Shown here piece after piece: positions 36,726 to 48,919 of a DNA stretch of 64,000 nucleotides. The position numbers and the translations under genes are program-made. Source of the stretch: Lumnitzera littorea (lineage: Eukaryota > Streptophyta > Magnoliopsida > Myrtales > Combretaceae); contig JAMXBB010000009.1 of assembly GCA_024138015.1 (NCBI GenBank), positions 7,602,863 through 7,666,862 on the forward strand. The letters run 5' to 3'. The notes beneath the pieces are model-generated. The model worked only from the letters and a program-made list of their open reading frames with translations, was not told where the DNA came from and made no database searches. The first letter of the stretch is position 1; each line of letters begins with the position of its first letter.

Positions 36726-37189
36726 ACTTTTTATGAAAGTAATTGATTGTGTAATAAAGGTAGATACTACCCATCATTTGTATTCATCCTCTAGTAAGAA
36801 GAAATGAATTCAACTTTATTCATGATATGATATTTTTTTCTTTCACCCATTTGTCATGATTGTTTGCATTTATCTTTTAACAGTTGGCTTAAATAAAGGA
36901 AAAATTTATGAGCATCACCTTACCCTTTAAAGCTAGGATAATCCCTTTATGTTGGCATAGCTAACATTATCACCTCATCAGGGATAGTAAACATTCCCCC
37001 TATTATCACTTATTGATAATCTCTAAAAAACTAAAACTAGCATAGCTAACATTGCTGCTTCATTAGGAGTAATTAGCATTGCCACCTACTATCCCTTACT
37101 AATAGTCTCTATAAAACCAAAACTGGCGTTAGTGTAACTAATATTGCCACCACAATCCTTAGATAGATAGACTTATTCAGGGTCATTGT
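36726..37189 (+). other. Noncoding region after gag
   Basis: There is no open pol frame. It contains about three repeats of a motif with GGCATAGCTAACATT or TAGCTAACATTG followed by CCTATTATCACTTA-like sequence (about 36950-37150), spaced by roughly 85-95 bases. Confidence 0.55.
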
Positions 37190-38100
37190 CAGGTGTTCCT
37201 CAATCATGGGATTGAAGCGATATTGGTTATAATGGGTTGAAGAGATCCCATAGCATGTTTAGCAACCGTAACACCTTTCTGCCAAGTTGAGGTAAAAGCG
37301 ACCTTATCCATGAATGGTTGAAGCAATCAAGTCATAGTAGTTGTAGTCACTTAGTAGCAGCATAGGCTCTTGAGCATGCGACAAGTGCGAGGCCCATTTT
37401 TGTGACATTACTCATGAGATCGAAGTGATCTCAATTGTAATGGATTGAACCAATCTTGCAGTAGGCTTGTAAGCGGTAACACTTTTCCATGAAATTGAGG
37501 TCAAAGCAACCTCATCTATGAATAATTAAAGCAATCATATCATGGCAATTGTATTCACTCAATGGAACCATACACTCCTAAGCATACTATAAGTGTAACA
37601 TCCATTCTACAACATCATTCATGAGTTTAAAGTGATCTCTATTGTGATGGGTCGAAGCAATCCTATAACATCCATAATACCTTTTCATAGATGTCATGGT
37701 TAAAGGACCTCAGCCATGCACAATTGAAGTAATTACCTCATCATAGCCCTTCTCGCTATGTAAAAGCATCTACTCCTAAGTATACAGAGAACGCAATGCC
37801 TCTATGTGACTTCATTCAACGACAGGGTTAAAACAACCTCGCTTGTAATGGATCAGAGCAATCTCATAGTAGGATTGGCAATTGCAACACCGCTTTACAT
37901 AATCACGACACTGCAATGATCTTGGTTACAAAGGATTGAAGTGATCTTAAAGCAATTTTCATCAACTAATGACTTCTCATCGATAATGGTTGTCGATTAT
38001 TGAGATTGGGATGATCTCTTATGCAAATGGTTGAAGTGACCTTTCTCACTAGTAATTATCACTTAAACACACCATTGTATGCTGAAGCATCCACCAGCAT
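37190..38100. repeat. Degenerate array with a period of about 205 bp
   Basis: A block of the type GATTGAAGCGATnTn..GTAATGGGTTGAAGCAATCC recurs near 37205, 37421, 37626 and 37826, with a shorter step to 37913. A second block (GTTGAGGTAAAAGCGACCTTATCCATGAA... or similar) recurs near 37290, 37488 and 37691. Copies have drifted a lot but keep their order. Arrays like this are known in the 3' untranslated part of some large plant gypsy elements. Confidence 0.6.
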
Positions 38101-38766
38101 GAGAGTTCTCTCATTACAAGCATAACATGAAGTTGTTGCATCCTCTATCAATGCTCTTCTACAACCACCAAGATTTAAGTAGTCCCTTTGGTATAAGGCG
38201 AAAGTGGTCTATCATTGGATCCTATCTTCAGTAAAGTTGCATAACTGTAATGCCATCATCATTAAACATACAACTAATCATAAAGGAGTTAAAGCATGCG
38301 ATGATTCATTACTAGCTAAGTAAGTGTAGAAAGATTCATGTGATGAAATGAAAAAGCGCCTATTGAATCATAAGTTGTTGCCACATCGAGCTATGACGTA
38401 CCATCAACTAAGGGAGAAGAAGCCAATACTTCAATATGTCAAATTGAGTGGAGATGTTCAAGTGAGGCATGGTACTTTAAAGTGGGCACTTACACATCAA
38501 GAAAGTCCAGATAGCTGTCTCTTCTTGTGAATTCTCATAATTTTACTTGTGGTACTCCTTGGAAACTAGTCCTCCTCAGTAGTGTTTCCTTTCTTCATAA
38601 TGCTTGACCTTTGTTGAATTCCTAAGAATATCTTCTCAAGCTATTGAACGCTAGGTTAGCATTTAATGTTGGTGACAACATTTGTTTGACTCTTCTAGAG
38701 GAATGATGTCTAGCTTGGTTAGATGCGGATTTCTTAGATGCTTGACTTGCTATTGGACTTCAAGGT
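38101..38766 (+). other. Noncoding region of the gag-only element
   Basis: There is a short open frame at 38348-38530 without recognisable domains. I treat it as chance. The sequence has the same moderate GC as the arrays on each side. Confidence 0.4.
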
Positions 38767-38979
38767 AGTGGAGTCAGGAATCCAGGACAACATCAGAATT
38801 AATGGCGAGCTCATTGAATGTATAGATATCAAGAATTCGTGTTAACACCTAAAGTTAATCACAAGCCTATATAATGCTGATGTCAAGAATCTGTAGTAAC
38901 ACCTAAGGTTAATCGAGAGCTTGGATGAATGAGCAGATTTTGGGAATCCAGGCTAACACTTAAAGTCAATCACAAGCCT
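38767..38979. repeat. Tandem repeat of about 55 bp, 4 units
   Basis: Units contain a CAAGAAT(C/T)C or GGAATCCAGG block, GTTAACACCTAAAG or a variant, and AATCACAAGCCTAT or a variant. They start near 38767, 38826, 38879 and 38935. The array lies at the 3' side of the gag-only element. Confidence 0.7.
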
Positions 38980-39534
38980 ATCAAGATGTTGAAGCTTGGC
39001 CTTAAAGTGAGAATGCACAATGAATTATTTTGTAAAAACAAGAAAAAAAAAAGTATAAATAAAAAAATATAGAACGAAATTAATATAGATTTATCGATTA
39101 TCAACAACTGCACTGGAAATGAAGTCACCGGGCATATGCATATGAATTCAATCCGGTACGAATGATATACCCAATATATTAAAAGGACATATGAGCAACA
39201 CCGCATGCTGTGTTGGAAATGGGTGGTGAATATAGCTTGAACGCAGGTGAAGATATATGTTATTCTCATGATCTAAGTTAACAAAGAGTACGTCCAAATT
39301 CTTTTTACAATAATCATGGACTTGAGCATAGTTGATGCATAAACCTGCGAGAGAGCAACAACAATTGAGACTCTAGTTGTACGACCAATTATCAAAGCAA
39401 ATTTTTTTTTTTTTTTAATAGAAAAGAGAAGCTATAGAAGACAACTTTACGTGCCGAAGACAATTGATTTTCACAATGAGAATTTCCAAATTCTATGACA
39501 GGCAAGTTCATGTAGTGAAAGATCAATACACTCG
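38980..39534. other. Region between gag-only element and next LTR
   Basis: The short minus-strand open frame at 38970-39269 has no recognisable domain. Two loosely similar pieces (TGCACTGGAAATGAAGTCACC and TGTGTTGGAAATGGGTGGTGA, near 39109 and 39210) suggest another decayed repeat of about 100 bp. I could not find a polypurine tract or 3' LTR for the gag-only element here. Confidence 0.4.
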
Positions 39535-42500
39535 TGTTTTAGGAAATCTCAATATCTAATGCGAAAGAAAATAATAAGAGGAACCTGACTGTTTCCAAAT
39601 TTGTGACTATTGAAGAACACAAAAAAAAAAAACAAGTCTAAGCCATAACTATATATGTGTGCATGTATTTTTCTCCATATTGTAAGCCATGCAACTGGAA
39701 GTTCAAATTCGATATGTAAAATTCAGGATGATTAGATAAAGTGTTCGATCGAATATAAATTATACAATGAAGTTAGAAGTATTGCTAAAAGTGATCTTGT
39801 AAGTTTGAATTTAAAAAATAAGTAATAAAATAATAGAATACTACAATATTAAATTATAAATATATTGCTCATTATTTATTAAAAATGCATAAAATGAGTT
39901 TTGATAAGTAATAAGTACCTAAAGATAAATTATATGCATACTAAAAATTATAGAATAGTATAAATAATATTTAGGAGTATTTACTTGTACTCCATATGTA
40001 TTTACAAATAGGTAAAAATATGCGAAATTACTTAAAATATACTAAATTAAAGCCAAATGATTAAAGAAAATTCCAAAAAAAGTCAAGAAAAAAGAATAAG
40101 GAATTGTTTGGATCCAAGTCATGACATGCTGGGATTAAGAAGAAAAAAACAACTAATCACATTAGGGCAAAAAAAAAAAAAGCAAATTGGAAGAGAATAA
40201 GGGTCAAATGTCAACCAAAAATCCAAAAGCAAACCGTAAACACCCCTATGAAATTAGAAAACACCCGTCACAATTCATTTTAGTCAAATACACATCCAAG
40301 AAAAATTGAGAAAACTCATAAATGGAGGATTGTTTTTTTTTTTTTTTACAAAAATTAGAAAAAATTTATGCAATTAGGGCTTGTAGATCAAACTCACAAC
40401 CACTTGGAACTAAACTGCCACCACTACTATACCCTATTCCCACCTTCTAGCCCGCCAACACCTCTAGGACCATCATTGGTGGCTGGAAGTCTATCAGATA
40501 GATAAGTCCGATTTCAACCTGAATCTTATTTAAATTATCAAATTTATTTATAAAATTATGAAATTTGGTATTATGAGGTTTTTATGTATCTAGATTTTGG
40601 GAAAAATTTTAGTTTGATGAATTTATACCTGAAAATATACAGTACTTAAGAAATTACGTAAACTTAAGTTTTGTACAATTTAAAAATAAATGACTTTAGA
40701 CGTATAGTTTCAAGCTTAAAAATTTTATGTGGACTATTTATAGGATTTAGAACATTGCTATGAAGACACTTTTTAGAATTGAATTTTTGAAATTTTTAGA
40801 TGATTTTTAGGCCTTAAAATGAAATATAAAATAGGTAATTCTGATCTAATTAAGTAATTAAATTGATAATTATTGATTTAGTGTGTAATTAGGTGTTTAC
40901 GGATGTTAATATATGATATAGTATGATATTTGTGGCATTTAGGGTGTTAGATGTAATTATTATGTGTATTATGTAGTAAATATATGTAAATTAATAATAT
41001 GTGGAATTGAAAATATAATAAATAGAAAATATTATGTTAAAAATTGATAATATAGTAATAATAATAAAACACAACAAATCTGATATGAACTTAAATTTTA
41101 GTGAATTATATGAAAAATATATATTTTTTATTACATTAGAAGTAAATTTGGTAGCAAAATTAAGATTAGGATATATCGCATAGACTAAAATATTGGTTAA
41201 GAGCTAAATTTGATATTTAGGATACCTGAATATAATATGATTAATTTCATATTATGGTTCAAAACACAATCTTAGGATTTATGTATAACTCCCGTATGGA
41301 AATTGAATTAGAATCTAAATCAAAACCAGTTTTAGAAATCGATTCCAAAACTAACCAACAATGAATTGGTAATAAATAATATATATATATATATATATAT
41401 ATGAAAAATTGAGTCAAATCATGACATAAAGTTTATATATCATAAGAATATAAATACCAAAAAAGTATTTATATTATAGGACACATAGAGATGAGTGACC
41501 TGCGACAAGTTGAGTGAGCTAGCTAAGGACTTCAAGTAAGTTAGGTTCAATACTTTATTGTATTTTCAAGTACTATTTTAAAGTATTCAAAGGCTTAGGA
41601 TTGTATGTGATTATGCTTGTAGGTAGTTATATGTGCATGTGCTTATGTGTATCTAGCTTTGTGCTGAAAGTTTGTATTGTGTTTTGGTGATTATTGTGAA
41701 TTAAGTAGTGTAAAATTGTTTGATCACCCTAAACGAAACTAAATTATAACCGACCTCAATACCTCAATTAGACGTGCATTGTAACCCTTTAGGGGAAAGT
41801 TAGGATTCTCTAACCAAACATTGATACCTTCGAAAAAGCTGGATAGCATAATAGTCTTTTCTTCATCTTTAGCTGAACTAATTGATAGGAAAGGAGGTCA
41901 CGGTAAGGATAAGGGCAATGGTTTGAAGGATAGTTATAGGGGGAGTAGTGTCTCCATTGCATAAACCTAGGTTTGATTGTGAACTATTACATAAACATGA
42001 AAACTCCTCAACCCGAATTAAAACAGGTGAAATTATTTTGATTTCATAATGGACCGGACCAAACCACTTTGTGTGATAGAATTTTCTTGTTGCATTGCAT
42101 ATAATTAGCTGTTTAAAAACCCTATTTGTATTTGTTATGTATTCTTAAGTCTCCATCCTAACTTACTGAACTGTTAGTTATTCATAACCTTATAAATTTT
42201 CTTGCAGGCACTGACTGATATGTTGCGCTATAATCATCCTGAGGTTAGTTTCTTTTTCAAGCGCTATGTGAGAGTGAGAATCAACTGGTTGTACGATTGA
42301 GCCCTTTAGTATTTTGTTAGTACTTTTAGGTTTATGAACTGGTCTTGTGATATATTAGTTAAGAGACTAATATAGCATGTATAATTTTCTAAAATTATAA
42401 GACAATATGAATGTAATTATGTACATATGACTTAAGGTTTCTAGCTCTTTATGCAAATTTTAGCACTAATTTTAACTAAGCTGTTTACTTTAAAGCGAGA

Positions 42501-42591
42501 AGTCATGGATACTTTGTGTAAATCCTATTTATAATAGTGACTATGAGGTCAGTTACTATCATAAGTTAGTTTATACGGCGGGATTGTTACA
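39535..42591 (-). mobile_element. Probable LTR of a second gypsy family
   Basis: On + the right end is GGGATTGTTACA, so the LTR start on the minus strand is TGTAACAATCCC, a common plant gypsy start. The layout resembles the giant LTR (poly-A and AT zones, a more GC-rich zone at 40380-40500, a TTTTCTTGCAGG block near 42200), but the sequence is not the same. The left end is uncertain: a TG at 39535 preceded by ACTCG would pair with ACTCT after 42591 as a 4-of-5 target duplication. No internal domains. Confidence 0.45.
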
Positions 42592-44886
42592 ACTCTACCG
42601 CTTCAGAGCATAACATATATGCTTACGCATCAATTTCCATGAAAATAAGAGCAAAAATTATGGCTAGAAATAATAGTAGGAAAGGCAAAATAAGGGAAAG
42701 CTAACCAAAGACAAAACCAACAACAAAAGTAACAATAATCTATGTATGCAAGAGGTAGAATTGTACCCATCGCGAGTTGATCTCGGAGAACCCAGTCTCA
42801 GTTTTAGAAGGAACTATTCTATTATAGTCAAGGCAAGGTGATCCTTGTTCATGCATTTGAAACTTATTAAGATTCACTTGTGACCAAATTGTTATTTTTC
42901 GAATCTAAGATTATTGTATCGCTTGTAGAAACTTAAAAAAAAAAAAAACATAAAAGAAGAAAGGGGAAACGACATCAATTCAAAGCAGCCTAATTTGTTC
43001 ATAGTCGTCTAGCACCAAGTTAGACATACACCATCAAAAGGCAATTTGAAGGAGCGTTATGAAAAAGAAGTACTTGCATAAATATTCCATAAATACTCCA
43101 ATACCTTGAAGAAGAAAAATCTTTTAAAAGGAAATTGGATATGATTTACATAAGATTACATACAGTAATATATGAGGAGGAAATTTTATACCATTGGTTT
43201 CTTCCCTTTTCATTCTTCATCCCCATCAAGGAAATACAAGCATGAAGCACAGTCACCATGACATAGAAAGAAGAAATATTTCAAACAAAAGCTATTCAAG
43301 GTGGCAGCTCATCTTATAGTCGTAATAGTTTTGTATACATGTTTGAAAAGAAAAGAAAAAAATTCTTATGCCCCTTGTTTTAAAATTATAATAAATAATA
43401 AATAAAAAGAAGAGATGTCGCAACATGTCCATATTACTGTTTCTATTTAGAAGAAGTTGGAAAAAAAAAAAAAATAGAGTTTGCCATCAATAAACTGTAA
43501 GGTCATTTTTTGACCCACTTGATGAACATTATTGCTCTATTCTCCATGCATTTTGTTTGCTGACTCTCACTTGTTGCCAAGATAATTGGAGTCATGCAAA
43601 TTCGTTCTTAAGATGGAAAAGAACTTGTCAAGCGACACTTGTATATATATAGCTACGTAAAGAGACTTGAAGATAGATATTAAAAGATTTGAATCTTCAA
43701 TGAACTTGAAGAATAGAAGGAAAAAAAAATCCTATTCAAAGATGTATATTTGCTAATTTGGGGGTAAGATATTATGAGAATTAGCCCCTCTAAAGAAGGA
43801 AGATTTGAAGTTGCCCTGAGATTTATTCCAATATGAATTTAACAAAGTGAAGATATGCTACAGCAAAAGATGTGACTTTGAGTTGCGTGATAATAGATTC
43901 TATATATATATATATATATTGAAGGGTTTAAAAGCTTCACTCCATTCTGGTTACTCTTGTTAAATTTCAGTCTTACTCTGTCTTATAGAGTATGTATATA
44001 TAATCAATGTTATTATGAGAAGATGAATTTTAGAAAGGTTTGGATTCATGATTTAATGAGGATGGATAGCTTTGATTTACTGTTTGGAGTTGCTTTGGTG
44101 ATGGCATAAGAGATTTTTAGTTGGTTTGAATAACATTCAAAAGAATTTTTGGTTGATAAGAAAAGGTATTAGTTGATTCTATTATTATTGCAGCAAGTGG
44201 TGGCATGTTTTAACAATAATAGAAGCCGAGTGAAGCACTATTACTAGATTTATTCTTGATGCATGGTGTACTTATTCTTTGCAACACCAATAAGCTTCTT
44301 AATATACCTCATGCATCTCAAGTTGCCAATTTTCAATTATTACTTTAGCATTGTGAAACAATTGCATGTTACAAAGTGTTCTCAAGATAGCATGAAGTAT
44401 TATTTTAATGTTTATTGTACATCATGTTCTGATCTAAGGTTAAGGAGCATAGAAAGGTTTCTATAAAGCCAATAAATTCCATAAAGTGCTATGCCCATTA
44501 TTAATAAATCTATCATCCATTCCAAGAGAAACAATTAAAGAAAAAAAACACAACCAATGACTTTGCATTGGAAGTTTGTTATCATACGAAGAGATATTTG
44601 AAGAATTTTATCATGAGTTATAGTATATGTAAGGATTTTGCATGGGGATTTCTCATATAATCAAGGCAATATTGAAGAAAATGAAGGCCTACTCTAGAAC
44701 ATTCTCAAAGCCACCATTCATCTCAGGAGATTGAGATTAATGAAAATTAGTCAAAGTGAAGACATCATTGCTATGTGGGAATCAACCAAATGAGATAGAT
44801 AATGTACATATTTGAACCAGAGTCAATTTATGAAAACCATATATTATTGAAGATTTATTTAGTAATGTTGCCAATGGGGCAACTGC
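42592..44886. other. Unassigned noncoding DNA
   Basis: It has poly-A and purine-rich runs, a (TA)n run near 43900, and a 67-codon open frame at 44263-44466 with no recognisable motif. I see no element ends. Confidence 0.4.
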
Positions 44887-45592
44887 TATAATTTGTGCAT
44901 AATATGTTAAGATATTTTTTTATATATTTATGGATATTATTTATAAAAGGAAAGTATTTATTATATGTATATACTTTTATAATAAAGTTTCATAGATAAT
45001 TAGAATAGGTATGGAATTATAATAAAGATGTATTATCAGAGAAATTCGTTACAATGTATTATCTAAAAGTTGTTTTTGGTCGAATAAATATCTGGATGGG
45101 ATATAGACATTTAGACCAACATGTTGTTTAATTAAAGTCATTCTCACTGGATCGAGGGAAAGATATCTGAGTTACATCAACGCGATTCATTACATAATAT
45201 TATTTAAAAGTTGTCCTTGGCTAGATAAATATCTGAATGGGACATAGATTTTTAAACCAATACGTTGTTTAACAAAGATCATTCTTATTGGACCGATGGA
45301 AAGATATTTGAGTTATACAAGCAGGTGCCCAAAGTTACACGAGAATACTAGACGCGACCCGCTAATAGTGGACACTACATGTTTAATGTCATTGGTCTCT
45401 CTTCTAAATAAACGAGTGTAAATAATCGCTAAACTTGAGACCTTCATATATTCTATATATGAAATGTTGTGCTTGGATGCTGTTAAACGTAATCTTTATT
45501 TGGATGGTAAATAATATGGTTATTGGATACGACATGAAATACAGAAAGGATAGCAATGAGTTAAGATAGAATTCATCAATCTCTTGGATTAG
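44887..45592 (+). repeat. Copia 5' LTR, first part
   Basis: It starts TATAATTTGTGC, against TGTAATTTGTGC in the 3' LTR. It aligns with 52908-53495 and contains a tandem duplication of about 139 bp (units from 45047 and 45186) that is single in the 3' LTR (about 53085-53225). It stops at ATTAG, where the giant LTR is inserted. Confidence 0.9.
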
Positions 45593-47137
45593 TGTAAATC
45601 CTAGAAAATCGATAGTCTGATCCCTAATTTAAGTCCAAGTGTTCTAAACTATACAATAAATCGATAAGACTAGTAACAATAAAAGATTATAAAATTTAAT
45701 AAATTGAATATAACATCGATAATAAAATGCTAGATCACGTACTAAAACCCTTAACCTGATTTATGCACCATTAACCAAAATTGAACTTGAATTTAATCGA
45801 AACTTTAAAACTATAACTATAAGCCTATAAAATAGTTAAATATTACTCAATAGTGATATAATTATAGTCGATTACAATTATCGACTAAATTGTATAAAAT
45901 TTTAACGAAATCGTTACAATAACTTATAAAAATTATAATTGTAACGGGTACCAATTAAATTGATAAATTTTTACAAAATTTCAAAATTAATTTTTGATGA
46001 CTATTGTTATAATTTATATGTTTAGAAAAATTACATATATTTATTTTTAATTTTTATTTTCTTCCTTTTTCTTTCTTTCTTTTTCTCTTTTCTTTCTTTT
46101 CTTTTTTCTACTTGCTGCCACATCCTGAAATCAAAGGGAAAAAAATCAAATTGAGCAGCCCATGTGGTGAATTAATCAAGGAGAAAAGATAAGAAAATTT
46201 GATCACTTTGTCCCATCATAATTAATGCAAACCTTATCTTAGTAGTTGATATTATGTTATTTTGATGTGTTTTGTTTTATTCTACTTAAAGTTCACGTCT
46301 GGAAAAAAAAAAAAAAACAATAGAAACAAAATAGAAAAAGAAAAATCCTGGAAGTTGAAAAACGTGAAGAGGAAAACTAAGAAGAAAGAAAAGAAGAAGG
46401 AAAAATTAAAAATAATAGGTAAGTAAAAGTATTTTAGTAGTATATATGTATAGTATATGGTATGTACATGTGTATATGTAGTATTTGTAATGTATTTTAG
46501 TAAATATTACATTACCAATACATGTATGTATGCATAAGTAATTGAATTAAGATATATATGTATGTGTAAAGATATGTATGTAGACATGTATGTATATAGG
46601 TATAATATACAGTAGGTGTATATAGTATGTATCCATAAGACTACATATAATATGTATTAAGTATTTTCACAAAATAAATATAGATATATATATATAGTGT
46701 ACATGTGAAATTGGCTAAGTATACATATATGTGTACAATCTTTATTTTATATGTATAGATATAAGTATAAGTATTTGTATATTATCTATATATATTTATA
46801 TATTCAGTAGTTATATATTTATGTATACATACAAACTATATTTTATATACATATGAGTATATATAAGTGTAGAAATAAAAATACATGAATATATGTATGT
46901 GTATATAAGAGTATGTCAAATAAATATTTATTGTTTTCACAAAATAAATATATACATATGTCTACATATGGCATATAACATATAGTATATGTAGTATACC
47001 GAATATATATATGATATAATAATATCTACTAACTAAAATAAATTTATAATTATATAAAGAGTAGGTATATATATTACCGTAAATTAGGAATTATTCATTA
47101 AAGTAAATTATAAAATTTATCAAATATAGTATATGTC

Positions 47138-47140
<3 letters not shown>
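45593..47140 (-). mobile_element. Truncated giant LTR inside the copia 5' LTR
   Basis: Read on + it begins TGTAAATCCTAGAAAATC and matches 14037-15760 (the LTR's 3' half), including AATTTAAGTCCAAGTGT and the TA microsatellite block. It reaches a TACCGTAAATTAGG segment equivalent to about 29100-29110 of the intact copy. The other half is absent. The sequence then runs through a (TA)n(TG)n tract to the N at 47226. The insertion point corresponds to ATTAA at 53491-53495 in the undisturbed 3' LTR. The right limit is approximate. Confidence 0.8.

Positions 47141-47187
<47 letters not shown>
47141..47187. repeat. (TA)n(TG)n microsatellite
   Basis: An alternating TA run passes directly into about 17 TG repeats. 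It lies at the truncated edge of the giant LTR fragment. Confidence 0.9.
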
Positions 47188-47188
<1 letters not shown>

Positions 47189-47225
47189 CATGAAATATAA
47201 ATGAGTGATAAGAAAATATTGAATA

Positions 47226-47226
47226 N
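47226..47226. other. Ambiguous base (N)
   Basis: A single N lies exactly where copia LTR sequence resumes after the truncated giant LTR. About 711 bases of copia LTR (equivalent to 53496-54206) and roughly half of the giant LTR are missing at this point. Confidence 0.9.
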
Positions 47227-47620
47227 AAGGTTTGATGATGATTTTCTATTTAGAGAAACTCCTAAAGAAAAGGCAAGAAAGAGAAATATAATATTTTGCT
47301 TCCTAGTTTCTTTTTTTTTTTTTAATACTAATCATCTAGCAATATAAAGGATTAAAATTTGTTCTTGTTAACATGTGTGTTAATACCACTAAAGGGATTA
47401 CGTTTAGAGTCCTTGTTGTGAACACATTTTCAAACAACATATTGGATTCAAATTTCAATTGAACTCCATCCCTAGGAGGAGATGATACTTCTCATCAAGA
47501 AAAAGGTAGTTTTATAATCTTCTATTAATGTATATATTTTATTGCATGTCGTACATGGATTCTAGGATGGGTTTTATAGTATTTTCTTTTTCACTACATT
47601 CTTTCTAATTGATAAAACCT
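47227..47620 (+). repeat. Copia 5' LTR, last part
   Basis: It aligns with 54207-54594 (AAGGTTTGATGATGATTT, GAGAAACTCCTAAAGAAAAGG, TTGAACTCCATCCC). It ends near ATAAAACCTA, just before the primer-binding site. Confidence 0.85.
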
Positions 47621-47625
47621 AATAG

Positions 47626-47637
47626 TGGTATTAAAGC
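47626..47637 (+). promoter_or_regulatory. Copia primer-binding site (initiator Met tRNA type)
   Basis: TGGTATTAAAGC differs by two bases from the usual plant copia site TGGTATCAGAGC, complementary to the initiator methionine tRNA. It lies about five bases after the 5' LTR end, as expected for priming of minus-strand synthesis. Confidence 0.85.
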
Positions 47638-48919
47638 AACTAGTGTAACATGTAAAACATATGTTGGAACTAACCTAGATTTGATTCATAGAATAATTGT
47701 TTTGATCTTTATGGGATTGATTTTTTCACGTTTACATTATGGATTTGATGTGATACATAGGATTTTTTGCTTTCAAATCAAGAACATCTATATCTTTTAT
47801 AAGTGTAAATTGTTGTTTGATATCAATATTATTTTTCGATCCGTGGACTAAGAAATTCCATATATAAAATTTTTTATGAGAATTTGGTCATAGTAATCCT
47901 AAGTGTATATGGGGATTATAATAATAATTTTGAATCAATTGGTTAATATGATTTATGGAGCTTTTATTGCTTGCACATGATCATGGGTTTAGCTATGGAT
48001 TTTTTTGTGTGAATATTTATGGTTTTATTAAATAGGGCATGCACGTCCTTTGGACAGGTTGAGTTCAAAAAATAGATATAATTTCATTTTTTTTTGGTCC
48101 GTGTACCTATAGATAAAATGTAAATTAAGTGTATGTGAGTCTACGAACTCAAATTTATATTCCATTTGTACTCTATTTTCTTTTAGTACTAGAAATGGAA
48201 GATTGGAGATCTATATTTACTCAAGATACAGAGAAGTTTAGAAGGATAAAGAGAAGCTGCATCCGAGTTAGTGGATTTTGGTCTCATGACCTTTTAGTGT
48301 GGGCCTAGCTTCAGCCCATATTTTTAGTTAGCCCATGATCATTGTATTATTATTTTATTTATTTTATGTATGTAAGTATTATTCATGATCGACAATAATA
48401 TACATGATTGATGAAACATAATGAAATCCCTTAATTATATTAAGTCAAGGTTTGATAATATTGTCCTCTAATTATAAATTATAAAATAGTCAGGTTTTCA
48501 TGTAAGTCGATACAACTCAGTTGTAGGCTCATATTAAATAAATGTAATTTTTATAATTTATTACTACGTTGACTTAAATTGAATTGTTGATTTGTTAGCT
48601 CAGCTAAGATTGACAATTTAATGGGCAAGTATTGGGTTTTAAAGTTATACTTTAAAATAGTAGCCCAATAGAAAATCCACAAGTCATATAGTTTTATGAT
48701 TGGCGAGTTTATTAAGGTCTACCTAAAATAATGTAATATGTAGGTACAGCTCAGTTGTGTACATATTAATTTTATTTAGAATTTTGGATCCACTAAAAAA
48801 CCTTCCAACGAGGTTTTCCAAATCTAATAAAGGGGGTTATTAGATTTGAGTAAAATAATGGGAGATAATTTAAAAGTCATTTTATAAAATAAATTCATAA
48901 ACACTAAATTTTGCATTTT
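47638..48919 (+). other. Long copia leader, noncoding
   Basis: About 1.3 kb without an open gag frame. The short frame at 47609-47851 overlaps the PBS and has no domain. Two similar pieces (TACAACTCAGTTGTAGGCTCATATTAA near 48509 and a TACAGCTCAGTTGTGTACATATTAA variant near 48745) show an old internal duplication. This is longer than many copia leaders. Confidence 0.6.

Noticed and set aside
44263..44466. 67-codon open frame with a hydrophobic start
   Set aside because: AT-rich composition, no recognisable domain, no splice or promoter context.
32028..47225. The two half-LTRs as one LTR split by a misplaced 15-kb block
   Set aside because: Joining the half at 45593 to the half at 32028 would need the copia LTR to continue after 34066, with ATTAG and then the copia sequence. 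The bases there (AACTCCTCAATT) do not fit, and the second half is a divergent subfamily.
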